The notes: generated by a model not told the origin, from the sequence alone. A stretch of DNA of 64,000 bases from Pelagicoccus albus (GCF_014230145.1 NZ_JACHVC010000012.1:315001-379000), one strand, 5' to 3'. Shown: positions 27,455 through 37,356, counted from the stretch's first letter. Translations and numbers: made by a program.

Positions 27455-27481
27455 AAAAAAACGGCTACTATTAGTAGTCGT
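27455..27481 (-). terminator. Terminator-like hairpin in the gltB leader
   Basis: Read on the minus strand, ACGACTACT and AGTAGCCGT pair (9 bp, one G-U) around an AAT loop and are followed by a run of seven Ts. It lies 63-90 bases upstream of the gltB start codon. I see no minus-strand gene that ends here, so it may be an attenuator of gltBD rather than a normal gene-end terminator. Confidence 0.55.
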
Positions 27482-27491
27482 CATTCCGAGC

Positions 27492-27674
27492 ATGAGTAAT
27501 TATTATCGGCAGTTATATAAAGTTGTATGCGCAATCGCACACCTCACAAGACAAAATGTGCCCGCCCTGCGTTTTCGTAGCCGCCTCCTGCAGGACCTAC
27601 TATCCGGCCATAGAGGGATGACCCCTGACGCTTGGGAAATGCTAATGAGACCAATCGAGAAAAACGGGGATTGA
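27492..27674 (+). CDS. Small hypothetical protein (uncertain)
   Basis: A 60-residue frame in the 500-base gap between gltB and the transglutaminase gene. The ATG at 27492 lies close to an AT-rich TTATATAA box. The protein has basic helical segments (LRFRSRLLQDLLSGHRGMTP and DAWEMLMRPIEKNGD) that could be real. No family is recognised, and no ribosome-binding site is seen. The remaining part of the gap (27675-27894) holds two small hairpins, CGTTTCGAGAAACG at 27675-27688 and GCTCCG/CGGAGC at 27791-27807, and no supported gene. Confidence 0.3.
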   Translation: MSNYYRQLYKVVCAIAHLTRQNVPALRFRSRLLQDLLSGHRGMTPDAWEMLMRPIEKNGD

Positions 27675-27894
27675 CGTTTCGAGAAACGCAGGTCACTCCC
27701 GCGCCGAATCCGACAAGAAGCGCTTTTCAGTCGCTTAGAACTTCAAGCTTGGCGACTCTTTAGCATAATCCGCCAGACAGCCAAACTTTCGCTCCGGTCT
27801 GCGGAGCTCAAAAATACCAGAATCAAACTTTCCTGACGAAAACTCGCCAAGTGGCACGCTACCCGCACTGCAACTTGGTCACATCCACATACCT

Positions 27895-30800
27895 ATGGCC
27901 ATCCGCGTCGCCCTCAGCCACAAAACCCACTACAGTTACGATCGACTCGCCACCTTGGGGCCCCAAGTCATCCGGCTCCGCCCCGCCCCGCACTGCCGCA
28001 CCCCGATCGTGAGCTACTCTCTCAAGATTACTCCTGCTGACCACTTCCTAAATTGGCAGCAAGACCCGCAGAGCAACTATCTCGCTCGACTCGTGCTCAA
28101 CGAGCCGACGCGCGAATTCGGCTTGGATATCGATCTGGTCGTCGATCTCGCTCCGATCAACCCTTTCGACTTTTTCCTTGAGGACTACGCCGAGGAATTC
28201 CCCTTCAAGTATTCAAAAGGAGCCCAAAAGGAGCTGCGTCCCTACTTCGCGAAGATGCCCATGCGCTCTCGCATGAAGGAGCTCGTCGAGTCGATCGAGC
28301 AAACGGGCAAGATGCGCACCATCGACTTCCTGGCCCACGTGAACCAGAAGATCAATGGCATGCTAGGCTACACTTTGCGTATGGATCCGGGAATCTTCAC
28401 GCCTGAGCGCACTCTGAAGGAGGGCAAAGGAAGTTGCCGCGACATGGCCTGGCTCATGGTCAACGTTTTCCGACGCCTTGGGCTGGCCGCGCGTTTCGTG
28501 TCCGGCTACTCGATACAGCTGGTTGCCGACGAAAAGCCAGTCGACCCGAACGCGCCAGCAGGGGTGGAGCAAGACATTTGCGACTTGCATGCGTGGTGCG
28601 AGGTCTATCTCCCTGGAGCGGGTTGGGTAGGGCTCGACGCCACTAGCGGACTCTTCTGCGGTGAAGGACATATCCCGCTCGCCGCTTCCGCCAACGCGAA
28701 CGAAGCAGCGCCTATCACCGGCGGTATTTCGAAATGTAAGTCCGAGTTCAACGTGTCCATGTCCGTGACACGTATCCACGAGGACCCACGCGTCACCAAA
28801 CCCTACACAGAAGGTCAATGGGACGCAATCCTCGCCCTTGGTGACCGCGTGGACAAACGTCTGCAAGACGGAGACGTCCGCCTATCGATGGGGGGAGAAC
28901 CGACTTTCGTATCGAACTACGACCAAGAGGGCGAAGAATGGAATACAGGTGCAGTTGGTCCTACTAAGAAGCCACTATCCGAAAAGCTGATACGCCGGCT
29001 AAGAGCCCGCTTCGGGCCAAAAGGTTTGCTGCACTACGGCCAAGGAAAATGGTACCCAGGGGAGCCGCTTCCTCGCTGGGAGCTCGGTCTCTACTGGCGC
29101 AAGGACGGCGTCGGCATGTGGGAAAACGAAAAGTACTTGGCCGATGAGACCAAAGACTACGGCTACACTCACGAAGACGCCAAAGAGCTCGTATCCGAAA
29201 TCACCAGACAGCTTGGAGTCGAGCACAAGTACATCAACACCGCCTACGAAGACCCGGTTAAATACTCCCTGCGTGAGCGCGAATTGCCGATCAATGTCGA
29301 CCCGCTCGACTCGCGGCTGGAAGATCCACAAGAGCGCGAGCAGCTGCTCAAGGTGTTCAGCCGAGGCCTGAACACTCCAGTCGGCTACGTCCTTCCTGTC
29401 GAAAGAGCCTACCACCACGACGGACCCACTTGGCACAGTGGCATTTGGGCCCTTCGCGGCAAAAGACTTTACCTTTCGCCCGGAGACTCGCCTCTCGGAC
29501 TACGTCTCCCCTTGGAAAGCCTTCCTTGGGTTAAGGACGACGAGTATCCATACATTCACCCCTCTGATCCTTCCGCGACATGGCACCCAAGATTGCCTGG
29601 AAGAAGAGCGATCATCGTTCCCCAACAACGCGAGAAAGACCAATCCCTTCGTGAAGCTGAGAAAGCAGCCGAAGAGGAACGCAAAGCGGCCGACAGCTTT
29701 GAGGAGATTTTCGAAGAGGAACGCCAAAACACAGTTCCGCAGCTCGGGGAATCTGCCCCTTGGGTAATCCGCACCGCGCTCTGTGTGGAATGTCGCAAGG
29801 GTAAGCTCTACGTCTTCCTTCCACCTGTATCCAAAATCGAAGACTATATCGATTTGATCGAAGCCATCGAGCACGCAGCCACCATCGTGGACAAGCCAGT
29901 GCTAATCGAGGGATACACGCCTCCCCACGATCCAAGAGTCGAATACATGAAAATAACGCCTGACCCAGGTGTTATGGAGGTGAATATCCAACCCGCTTAC
30001 GCTTGGCGGGAAATGGTTAAGAACACGGAAATAATTTACGAGGAAGCCCGAAATCTAAACCTCGGTACCGACAAGTATCAGCTCGACGGCCGCCACACCG
30101 GAACAGGCGGAGGCAACCACATCGTAGTTGGCGGATCTACTCCAGCAAACTCCCCCTTCCTGCGCCGCCCAGATTTGCTGAAATCGCTCATCGGTTTCTG
30201 GATGAACCATCCGTCTCTAAGCTACCTGTTTAGCGGTTTGTTCATCGGACCTACTTCTCAAGCGCCTCGTGTGGACGAAGGTCGCCCCGACGCTGCCTAC
30301 GAGATGGACATAGCTTTCCGCCAAGTCCCTCGTCGCGACGAAGGCAGCATTCCGCCATGGCTGGTTGACAGAATCTTCCGCCACTTGCTGACCGACCTTA
30401 CCGGAAACACGCACCGAGCCGAATTCTGCATCGATAAGATGTTCTCGCCGGATAGCGCTACTGGACGACTAGGATTGGTCGAGTTCCGTGGCTTCGAAAT
30501 GCCGCCGCACGCTCGCATGAGCCTCACTCAACAATTGTTGCTGCGAGCCCTGATCGTTCACTTCTGGGAAACTCCCTACGAAGCGCCGCTCACTCGCTGG
30601 CTGACACAGTTGCACGACCGTTTCCTCTTGCCACATTACGTGCAAGAGAACTTCGAACTGGTGATCAACAAACTGCACGACGCAGGATTCCCCTTCCAGC
30701 TGGACTGGTTCACCACCCACTTCGAATTCCGCTTCCCAATCATCGGGACCGTGACCTACGACAATGTCACCATCGAGCTCCGCCAAGCGATCGAACCTTG

Positions 30801-31272
30801 GCTGGTGCTCGGGGAAGAAGCCGGCGGAGGCGGTACCGCGCGCTACGTCGACTCCTCGATCGAACGTCTACAGGTCAAAGTCACCGGACTAAACGAGCAC
30901 GCCAACGCCATCGCTGTAAATGGCATCGAGCTACCCTTGTCGCCGACTAACCAGCCTGGCGTATTCGTAGCAGGAGTACGCTACCGTGCTTGGCAACCGC
31001 CAAGTTGCCTCCACCCGACCATTCCGGTTCACGCTCCCTTGGTCTTCGATCTCATCGATCGACTCAACTCTAGAGCAATCGGAGGGTGTACCTACTTCGT
31101 TAGTCATCCTGGAGGTCGCAGTCATGAAATCTTCCCAGTCAACGCCTTGGAGGCGGAAACTCGACGAGCCGAACGCTTTATCTCATTCGGCCACACGCCG
31201 GGAGCATTTCAGATGCGCCGCATCCAGCGAAGCACGGAAATGCCCGTGACACTCGACCTTCGCAGACAGTAA
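27895..31272 (+). CDS. Transglutaminase-like protein fused to DUF2126
   Basis: A 1125-residue protein. The N-terminal third is a bacterial transglutaminase-like domain (N-terminal Bact_transglu_N strand KTHYSYDRL) with the triad Cys181 in GSCRDMAW, His232 in DLHAWCEVYLPGAGW and Asp248 in GLDATSG. The remaining 800 residues are DUF2126, with the conserved GGNHIVVGG and LVEFRGFEMPPHARM segments. This fusion is common in proteobacteria, cyanobacteria and Opitutae, often with alpha-E and circularly permuted ATP-grasp proteins, and probably modifies peptides or protein side chains; no reaction is proven. No signal peptide is seen. It starts 503 bases from gltB and is followed at 53 bases by a GH63-like gene. 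Confidence 0.92.
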   Translation: MAIRVALSHKTHYSYDRLATLGPQVIRLRPAPHCRTPIVSYSLKITPADHFLNWQQDPQSNYLARLVLNEPTREFGLDIDLVVDLAPINPFDFFLEDYAEEFPFKYSKGAQKELRPYFAKMPMRSRMKELVESIEQTGKMRTIDFLAHVNQKINGMLGYTLRMDPGIFTPERTLKEGKGSCRDMAWLMVNVFRRLGLAARFVSGYSIQLVADEKPVDPNAPAGVEQDICDLHAWCEVYLPGAGWVGLDATSGLFCGEGHIPLAASANANEAAPITGGISKCKSEFNVSMSVTRIHEDPRVTKPYTEGQWDAILALGDRVDKRLQDGDVRLSMGGEPTFVSNYDQEGEEWNTGAVGPTKKPLSEKLIRRLRARFGPKGLLHYGQGKWYPGEPLPRWELGLYWRKDGVGMWENEKYLADETKDYGYTHEDAKELVSEITRQLGVEHKYINTAYEDPVKYSLRERELPINVDPLDSRLEDPQEREQLLKVFSRGLNTPVGYVLPVERAYHHDGPTWHSGIWALRGKRLYLSPGDSPLGLRLPLESLPWVKDDEYPYIHPSDPSATWHPRLPGRRAIIVPQQREKDQSLREAEKAAEEERKAADSFEEIFEEERQNTVPQLGESAPWVIRTALCVECRKGKLYVFLPPVSKIEDYIDLIEAIEHAATIVDKPVLIEGYTPPHDPRVEYMKITPDPGVMEVNIQPAYAWREMVKNTEIIYEEARNLNLGTDKYQLDGRHTGTGGGNHIVVGGSTPANSPFLRRPDLLKSLIGFWMNHPSLSYLFSGLFIGPTSQAPRVDEGRPDAAYEMDIAFRQVPRRDEGSIPPWLVDRIFRHLLTDLTGNTHRAEFCIDKMFSPDSATGRLGLVEFRGFEMPPHARMSLTQQLLLRALIVHFWETPYEAPLTRWLTQLHDRFLLPHYVQENFELVINKLHDAGFPFQLDWFTTHFEFRFPIIGTVTYDNVTIELRQAIEPWLVLGEEAGGGGTARYVDSSIERLQVKVTGLNEHANAIAVNGIELPLSPTNQPGVFVAGVRYRAWQPPSCLHPTIPVHAPLVFDLIDRLNSRAIGGCTYFVSHPGGRSHEIFPVNALEAETRRAERFISFGHTPGAFQMRRIQRSTEMPVTLDLRRQ

Positions 31273-31324
31273 CTCGGAGCCTTAGGGCTCTGGGGGACGC
31301 TCCTCTTCAAATCCACCAGAGCCT

Positions 31325-34030
31325 ATGTCCGGCCTAAGCAGCCCTCATTCAACAGATCCAGAAACGCAACGCCTCCAGGAGGAATCCTCCCGAGAAAAAA
31401 ATTGGAAACGCTGGGGAACCTACCTGTCCGAGCGGCAGTGGGGCACCGTGCGAGAAGACTATTCGGCCAATGGGGATGCCTGGAATGCGTTCCCATTCGA
31501 ACAGGCTTCGCAACGCGCTTTTCGATGGGGAGCCGATGGGCTTCTAGGCTTAACTGATCGCGAGGGCAGACTTTGTTTCTGCCCTGCCCTCTGGAACGAG
31601 GCAGACCCGATCATCAAAGAGCGACTCTTTGGTCTTTCGAGTACCGAGGGAAATCATGGGGAAGACTGCAAAGAGCTGTACTACTACTTGGACGCCACGC
31701 CAACGCATAGCTACAGCAAGGCACTCTACAAATATCCGCACGATATCTTCCCCTACCACCAGCTAAGGGAAGAAAACGCCAAACGCGACAGGCTCACCCC
31801 CGAATATGAAATATTGGATACGGGTGTTTTCGACGAGAATCGTTACACCGATGTTGTAGTCGAATACGCGAAACAGGGCCCTAACGACTTACTCATCAAG
31901 ATCACGGCGACAAATCGTGGGCCCGAGTCCGCCCCGGTACACCTCTTGCCAAAAATATGGTTTCGCAATACGTGGGCTTGGGGTTGTAAGCACGAAGGAT
32001 GCACCCTAAAGCCAAAAATAAGCCTTGAGGAGGAGGGTTTACTTAAGCTCGAGCACCAAGATTTGGGTGTATTCTATCTCGCCTACGCTCAAGACGAACA
32101 GCAGGTATCGCCGCCACTTGGTTTCACCGAAAACGAGACAGATACCGAAACCCTGTATCAGAAGGAAACCTACACCAAATTCACGCGAGACGCGTTTAAC
32201 AGCTGGATTGTCGACGAAGATGATCAGGCGGTTAACAAAGAACGAGGCACAATGGCGATGCTTCAATACCGGACCGAACTCGAGCCTGGGGAATCCACAA
32301 CAGTGCGCCTCAGACTTTACGCGCAAGACGAAGCTCCAGCTAAGCCACCGTTCCAAGAATTCGATCAAATAATCCAAGACCGCATCAGGGAAGCGGATAC
32401 ATTTTGGGCAAATTTGATTCCGAGCAATTCGTCTCCGGAGGAGCAGGCCATCCAAAGACAGGCCTACGCCGGACTGATTTGGTCAAAACAGTTCTATCAT
32501 TACTCCGTAGCAGACTGGCTCCAAGGAGACTCAGCCATAGCGCCGCCTCCACCAGAGCGGCTCAATGGACGCAACTCCTCTTGGACACATCTCTTTAATC
32601 GCGACGTCATCTCCATGCCCGACAAGTGGGAATACCCATGGTATGCATCTTGGGACTTGGCGTTTCACATGATCCCCTACGCTCACTTCGACCAGACTTT
32701 TGCGAAGCGGCAGCTTATCCTCTTTTTGCGAGAATGGTACATGCATCCGAACGGCCAGATCCCAGCTTATGAGTGGGCTTTGGAGGACGTGAACCCACCC
32801 ACTCACGCTTGGGCTTGCTGGCAAGTGTACAAGATCGGCGCAGCTAAGGGCGATGCCGATACCTCTTTTCTGAAACGCGTTTTCTCAAAGCTCCTTCTCA
32901 ACTTTACCTGGTGGGTTAATCGGAAGGACCTGGACGGGAAAAACATCTTCGGCGGAGGCTTCCTGGGATTGGACAACATCGGACTCTTCGATCGCTCAAA
33001 GCCTATTCCTGGCGGAGCTACACTCCACCAAGCCGACGGCACGGCATGGATGGGCTTCTACAGTGCCATCATGCTAGGCATCGCTCTGGAGCTCGCCAAA
33101 GACGATCCGACCTACGAGGACATCGCATCGAAATTTTTCGAGCATTTCATGGGTATCGCCGAGGCCATCAACAACCGCGGTGGCGAGGGACTCTGGGATC
33201 CGGAGACAGGTTTTTACTACGATGAAATAGCATTCCCTGACGGACACTGCGAGCTAGTGAAAGCCCGCTCGCTCGTTGGACTTCTCCCGCTGATCGGCAA
33301 CCACATTATCGAAATGGCCCAGCTGGAAAATCTGCCAGACTTCCGGAAGCGCATGAACTGGTACTTGGAACATCGTTCCGACATCACGGCCACGATGGCT
33401 TGTCTCCATAAATGCGATACCACGAGCAATCTTCTCTTGGCTATCCCAAGCGAGGATCGGTTACGCTCTCTGCTCTCCTACCTTTTCGACGAAAGCGAAT
33501 TCCTATCGCCCTATGGGATTCGATCCCTCTCCCGTTACCACGAAGAGAATCCCTTCTCGTTACAGCTGGGAGACGAAAAATATGAAATAGGCTACTGTCC
33601 TGGAGATTCAGATACCTATCTCTTTGGAGGCAACTCTAACTGGCGCGGACCTATCTGGTTCCCCTTAAACTATTTGATCATTGAATCGCTCAAGCAATAT
33701 CACGAGCACTTTGGCGATTCCTTCACCATCGAGTACCCAACAGGTTCGGGAGAACTGAAGACCTTAGATGAGTGTGCGAAAGATATCGAAGGTAGACTCG
33801 CTGGGATTTTCAAAGCCGACGAATCCGGCCAGCGTCCCTACGACGCCTCCCATCCCGTGCAAAGCTCCGACCCGCATTTCAAAGAGCACTATCAATTCTT
33901 CGAGTTTTTCCACGGCGACAGTGGTCAAGGACAAGGAGCGAGCCACCAGACAGGTTGGACTGCTTTGATCGCGACCATTTTGAAAAATCTCTCTTCGATT
34001 CCCCCTGCCCCCGATAACAAACATGACTGA
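31325..34030 (+). CDS. GH63/MGH1-like glucosidase
   Basis: A 901-residue protein of the MGH1-like GH63 clan, with an (alpha/alpha)6 barrel. The N-terminal beta domain covers about 1-350; the helical barrel follows with NRDVISMPDKWEYPWYASWD (around 420-440), GGFLGLDNIGLFDRSKPIPG, and the C-terminal RGPIWFPLNYLIIESL. Family members hydrolyse alpha-glucosides or mannosylglycerate/glucosylglycerate, compatible solutes, which would fit a marine organism; the substrate here is inferred only. No signal peptide is visible, so it is probably cytoplasmic. It follows the transglutaminase gene by 52 bases and its end overlaps the start of the NADH dehydrogenase gene by eight bases. Confidence 0.85.
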   Translation: MSGLSSPHSTDPETQRLQEESSREKNWKRWGTYLSERQWGTVREDYSANGDAWNAFPFEQASQRAFRWGADGLLGLTDREGRLCFCPALWNEADPIIKERLFGLSSTEGNHGEDCKELYYYLDATPTHSYSKALYKYPHDIFPYHQLREENAKRDRLTPEYEILDTGVFDENRYTDVVVEYAKQGPNDLLIKITATNRGPESAPVHLLPKIWFRNTWAWGCKHEGCTLKPKISLEEEGLLKLEHQDLGVFYLAYAQDEQQVSPPLGFTENETDTETLYQKETYTKFTRDAFNSWIVDEDDQAVNKERGTMAMLQYRTELEPGESTTVRLRLYAQDEAPAKPPFQEFDQIIQDRIREADTFWANLIPSNSSPEEQAIQRQAYAGLIWSKQFYHYSVADWLQGDSAIAPPPPERLNGRNSSWTHLFNRDVISMPDKWEYPWYASWDLAFHMIPYAHFDQTFAKRQLILFLREWYMHPNGQIPAYEWALEDVNPPTHAWACWQVYKIGAAKGDADTSFLKRVFSKLLLNFTWWVNRKDLDGKNIFGGGFLGLDNIGLFDRSKPIPGGATLHQADGTAWMGFYSAIMLGIALELAKDDPTYEDIASKFFEHFMGIAEAINNRGGEGLWDPETGFYYDEIAFPDGHCELVKARSLVGLLPLIGNHIIEMAQLENLPDFRKRMNWYLEHRSDITATMACLHKCDTTSNLLLAIPSEDRLRSLLSYLFDESEFLSPYGIRSLSRYHEENPFSLQLGDEKYEIGYCPGDSDTYLFGGNSNWRGPIWFPLNYLIIESLKQYHEHFGDSFTIEYPTGSGELKTLDECAKDIEGRLAGIFKADESGQRPYDASHPVQSSDPHFKEHYQFFEFFHGDSGQGQGASHQTGWTALIATILKNLSSIPPAPDNKHD

Positions 34031-36044
34031 TCCACAAGAAACCGTCTACGACATAGCAATTCTAGGTGGAGGCTTCGCTGGAGTCTACGCCGCCCGCGAG
34101 CTCGCAAAAAGGATGAAGAAAGCGGGAAAGCCGATCTCCATCGCCTTGATCGCCGAAGAGAATCACATGGTGTTTCAGCCCATGCTTCCAGAAGTGGCGG
34201 GAGCCACCCTTTCTCCTAGACATGTCGTCAACCCGATTCGCAACCTTTGCCCGGACTCTCACGTCTACAAGGCCGAAGCCACCAAGCTGAATTTCGAGGA
34301 GAAGTCGCTGACACTGTCCGTGGGCGATTTCGTCGGCTCTTCCAAAATCCGTTTCAAGCAGCTTGCCCTCTGCGTGGGGGCGAAGATCGACCTCAGCCGC
34401 ATTCCCGGCATGCAAGAGCACGCCCTGCTAATGCAAAATGTGGGCGACGCCATGAGACTAAGAGCTCACTTCATCAGCCGCTTCGAGGAAGCCAACATGG
34501 CGACCGACCCCGAAATCAAAAAGCGCCTCCTCACCTTCGTGATCGTTGGGGGCGGATATTCCGGTGTCGAAACTGCTGGTCAGCTCATCGACCTAGGGCG
34601 CGCTATCAACAAGCACTACAAAAACGTAGCGTGGGAAGATTGCCGACTGGTGCTGATCCATAGCCGTGATCACGTGCTGCCAACCCTTCACCGTAACCTC
34701 GGTGAATACACGGCAAAAAAGCTCTCCGAACGCGGCGTCGAAATGATCCTTGAACGGCGAGCAAAAGCAGTCACCGCCAACAAGATCTATCTAGACGACG
34801 ATACGGTGATCGAGACCAATACCGTGGTCTGCACTGTGGGGAATGCTCCTCACCCGCTCATACAGAGCTTGAACGAAAGAAGCGAAGTCGAGCTCGATCG
34901 CGGAAAGCTGAAAGTGGGTATGGATATGGCAGCTCCCGGTTTGGATTGGCTCTGGGCAGCGGGAGACTGCGCCTCCATTCCCCAGGAAGACGGCAGCACC
35001 TGCCCTCCCACCGCCCAATTCGCCATGCGAGAGGGAATCATGCTGGGCAAAAACATCGCTGCGCGACTTCAGTCGAAAGACACCAAGCCATTCTCTTTTA
35101 AGGCCATTGGCGAACTCGCTTCCATCGGGCACCTCTCTGCAGTGGCGGAGATTAAGGGGATTCGCTTCTCCGGCTTCATCGCCTGGTGGATGTGGCGTAC
35201 GATCTACCTCATGAAGCTGCCGAGCTTGGAGCGAAAAATCCGAGTCATGGTGGACTGGACGCTCGAGTTGTTTTTCCCCCGAGACATTAACTTGCTCAAT
35301 CCACGCTATAGCTCCGACGTCTCCGAGACTTACCTCGAAGCAGGCGACAAGCTTTTCCACAAGGGCGATCCAGCGTTCTCTTTCTACATCGTAAAATCAG
35401 GCGCTATCGAGCTGCGCGATGAAGGCGAATTGGTAACCACCATGCGGGCTAATCAACACTTTGGAGAGCGAGCCCTATTGAACGGACGCCCATACATATT
35501 CGACGCCATCGCCACCGAATCCACCACCCTCGTCTCCATCCGCGAAAGCGTCTTCAAGCAAATCGTACAGGCGGACGCCTCATTCGCCAATGCTCTGGAG
35601 CAAAGCGCCAAGACCTTTCTAACCTCAAACGAATTGGACACCCTGTTGCGACGCCTTCCAGACGAGCGACTAAATGCTCCTGTATCCAGCTTGATGACCA
35701 AGGATCCTGTATTCGTGCGCAACACAGACTCCATTTCTGATGTGGTCAAATTGCTGAGGGAAAGGCCCAAGAGCTATCTTCCTGTTTTGGACGCAGACGA
35801 AAAGCCGATCGGCGTCATTCGCAAGGAAGCCTTTCTGCTCCACTTGCAAACCACCTCTTTAGAACGATCCGACTCCGTTCAGACCTTGGACTTGCTTCAC
35901 CTCCCTCACGTGACCGAGGACGAAGATATTCGCCATGCCATGACCCTGATGGCCCGCAGCAGCGCGACCAAAGCTCTCGTAACGACTTCCGAGGGCAAGC
36001 TCAGCGGCGTGATCGCCTTGGTTGATGTGATCTCCATGGATTAG
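34023..36044 (+). CDS. Type II NADH dehydrogenase fused to cNMP-binding and CBS domains
   Basis: A 673-residue fusion. Residues 1-400 are a type II NADH:quinone dehydrogenase: the FAD fold DIAILGGGFAGVYAARELA (10-28) and the NADH fold FVIVGGGYSGVETA (172-185), followed by GLDWLWAAGDCASIP. A cyclic-nucleotide-binding domain (about 435-545) follows, with GDPAFSFYIVKSGAIELRDE and NQHFGERALLNGRPYI. A pair of CBS domains ends the protein (about 552-673, SSLMTKDPVFVRNTDSISDV). Ordinary NDH-2 is about 430 residues and lacks these parts. They suggest that electron input from NADH to quinone is switched by cAMP-type and adenosine nucleotides (inferred). The ATG at 34023 overlaps the preceding gene by eight bases, implying translational coupling. 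Confidence 0.9.
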   Translation: MTDPQETVYDIAILGGGFAGVYAARELAKRMKKAGKPISIALIAEENHMVFQPMLPEVAGATLSPRHVVNPIRNLCPDSHVYKAEATKLNFEEKSLTLSVGDFVGSSKIRFKQLALCVGAKIDLSRIPGMQEHALLMQNVGDAMRLRAHFISRFEEANMATDPEIKKRLLTFVIVGGGYSGVETAGQLIDLGRAINKHYKNVAWEDCRLVLIHSRDHVLPTLHRNLGEYTAKKLSERGVEMILERRAKAVTANKIYLDDDTVIETNTVVCTVGNAPHPLIQSLNERSEVELDRGKLKVGMDMAAPGLDWLWAAGDCASIPQEDGSTCPPTAQFAMREGIMLGKNIAARLQSKDTKPFSFKAIGELASIGHLSAVAEIKGIRFSGFIAWWMWRTIYLMKLPSLERKIRVMVDWTLELFFPRDINLLNPRYSSDVSETYLEAGDKLFHKGDPAFSFYIVKSGAIELRDEGELVTTMRANQHFGERALLNGRPYIFDAIATESTTLVSIRESVFKQIVQADASFANALEQSAKTFLTSNELDTLLRRLPDERLNAPVSSLMTKDPVFVRNTDSISDVVKLLRERPKSYLPVLDADEKPIGVIRKEAFLLHLQTTSLERSDSVQTLDLLHLPHVTEDEDIRHAMTLMARSSATKALVTTSEGKLSGVIALVDVISMD

Positions 36045-36080
36045 CGAGAGGGCTGGCTACCAGAATACCCCCCTCACCTC

Positions 36081-36189
36081 AGTGTAGAGCTGCGAACTCT
36101 ACACTACCTAATCCGTTTCTTCGCTAGAGGGGTACGGCAAGCTCTTGGCCAAATAATAAGGCCATAGCTGACGATTAGACCATCAGCTA
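36081..36189. other. Two perfect hairpins in an intergenic region
   Basis: AGTGTAGAG at 36081-36089 pairs with CTCTACACT at 36097-36105 (9 bp, 7-base loop). TAGCTGA at 36165-36171 pairs with TCAGCTA at 36183-36189 (7 bp). A GGCC/GGCC pair at 36147-36163 lies between them. Neither hairpin has a U-tract. The whole 36045-36313 gap has no gene; it may hold a small RNA or the end of the NDH-2 transcript. Confidence 0.45.
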
Positions 36190-36313
36190 CATTAAGTTGG
36201 CTCAATCATTCCGTTTCTGTATTCAAATTGGGGGTAATAGTCCTAATATGGCCTAACTAACACCCTAATCCAACCAGTAGACGGCATTCGATGGAGACCG
36301 CCGCGCGAAATCT

Positions 36314-37348
36314 ATGAAACCTAACCACGCCAAGCGGACGCATTGGCTAGATCTCCTGAAAGCAGTCGGGATGCTTCTGGTCGTCTACGGCCATTCAGGT
36401 TCCACCAGCCCTGAGGTGGACCAGTGGATTTACTCCTTCCACATGCCACTTTTCTTTCTCGTCTCTGGCTACCTATTCAAAGACTCGGCACTGCTTATGA
36501 CCACGGGGAGCTTTATTGCTAAGCAGCTGAAAAACATCCTGATACCCTACATTCTGTTTTCCGCTGTTGGCTACATGGCTTGGCTTGTCCTAACAAGAAT
36601 TCTCGGAGCGCCTGAACAAAGCATCCCTATCTATTATCCCGTCCTAGCCTTCCTGTACGGGACTGGTACTCCGGAAGTCTTTCGTCTCGTCCCCGTTGTT
36701 CTTTGGTTTTTCCCATGCCTTTTGTGCGCCCAGATTATCGCTTACCTTCTGCTGAAACACGGCAAAAATCTGGCCCTTGCATTTTCTCTGGTCCTAGGAG
36801 CCGGCAGCCTCCTGCTTCCCCAATCCCTGGTACTTCCATTCGAGCTAGAAACTGCTCTAGGAGCCCAGTTCATAATCCTTCTGGGAGTAATCGCTCGCCG
36901 AAAAAATTGCGTCGAGTATCTGGCCGGAAAGAACTGGTATTTTTGGATACCCGCTCTTTTCGCAGCTGGAACCTGGGCAGCAATGCTCAATGTCCGGGTC
37001 GACATGCGAAGCAACGAATTCGGGAATGTAGCGCTTTTCTTAGCCAGCTCCATCGGCATTACTCTCGCCCTCTCCGCCGCTTTTTTCCGAGCTCGCAAAG
37101 TTAGGCTAGTAGAGCTGATCTCGAAAAACACTGTAGTCATATTTCCGCTACACACGATCGCCTTTTCCGCAGTCCACGGTATCGGCGTCCTGCTCGCCGG
37201 GGCGGGAATCGCGACGCTAGCGACTCCTTGGCTAGGATTGCTGGAGTCCGTCGCCATCACCATCGCCCTCGGTTGCCTTGGACGGATTTTCCGGACCAAC
37301 CCTGCTGGGAACTTCGGGCTCCCTAAGCCGCTTCAGTTAAGCTTCTAG
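36314..37348 (+). CDS. Acyltransferase family 3 membrane protein
   Basis: A 344-residue integral membrane protein with about ten helices. The N-terminus carries the family hallmark: RTHWLDLLKAVGMLLVVYGH (about 8-27), with the catalytic-type histidine, then a SFHMPLFFLVSGYLFKDS segment. Acyltransferase 3 enzymes O-acetylate sugars of cell-surface polysaccharides, lipid A or small metabolites, in the inner membrane. The acceptor is unknown and no neighbouring polysaccharide gene identifies it. The ATG at 36314 is the only reasonable start. Its stop converges on arfB. Confidence 0.87.
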   Translation: MKPNHAKRTHWLDLLKAVGMLLVVYGHSGSTSPEVDQWIYSFHMPLFFLVSGYLFKDSALLMTTGSFIAKQLKNILIPYILFSAVGYMAWLVLTRILGAPEQSIPIYYPVLAFLYGTGTPEVFRLVPVVLWFFPCLLCAQIIAYLLLKHGKNLALAFSLVLGAGSLLLPQSLVLPFELETALGAQFIILLGVIARRKNCVEYLAGKNWYFWIPALFAAGTWAAMLNVRVDMRSNEFGNVALFLASSIGITLALSAAFFRARKVRLVELISKNTVVIFPLHTIAFSAVHGIGVLLAGAGIATLATPWLGLLESVAITIALGCLGRIFRTNPAGNFGLPKPLQLSF

Positions 37349-37356
37349 ACTAAGCC

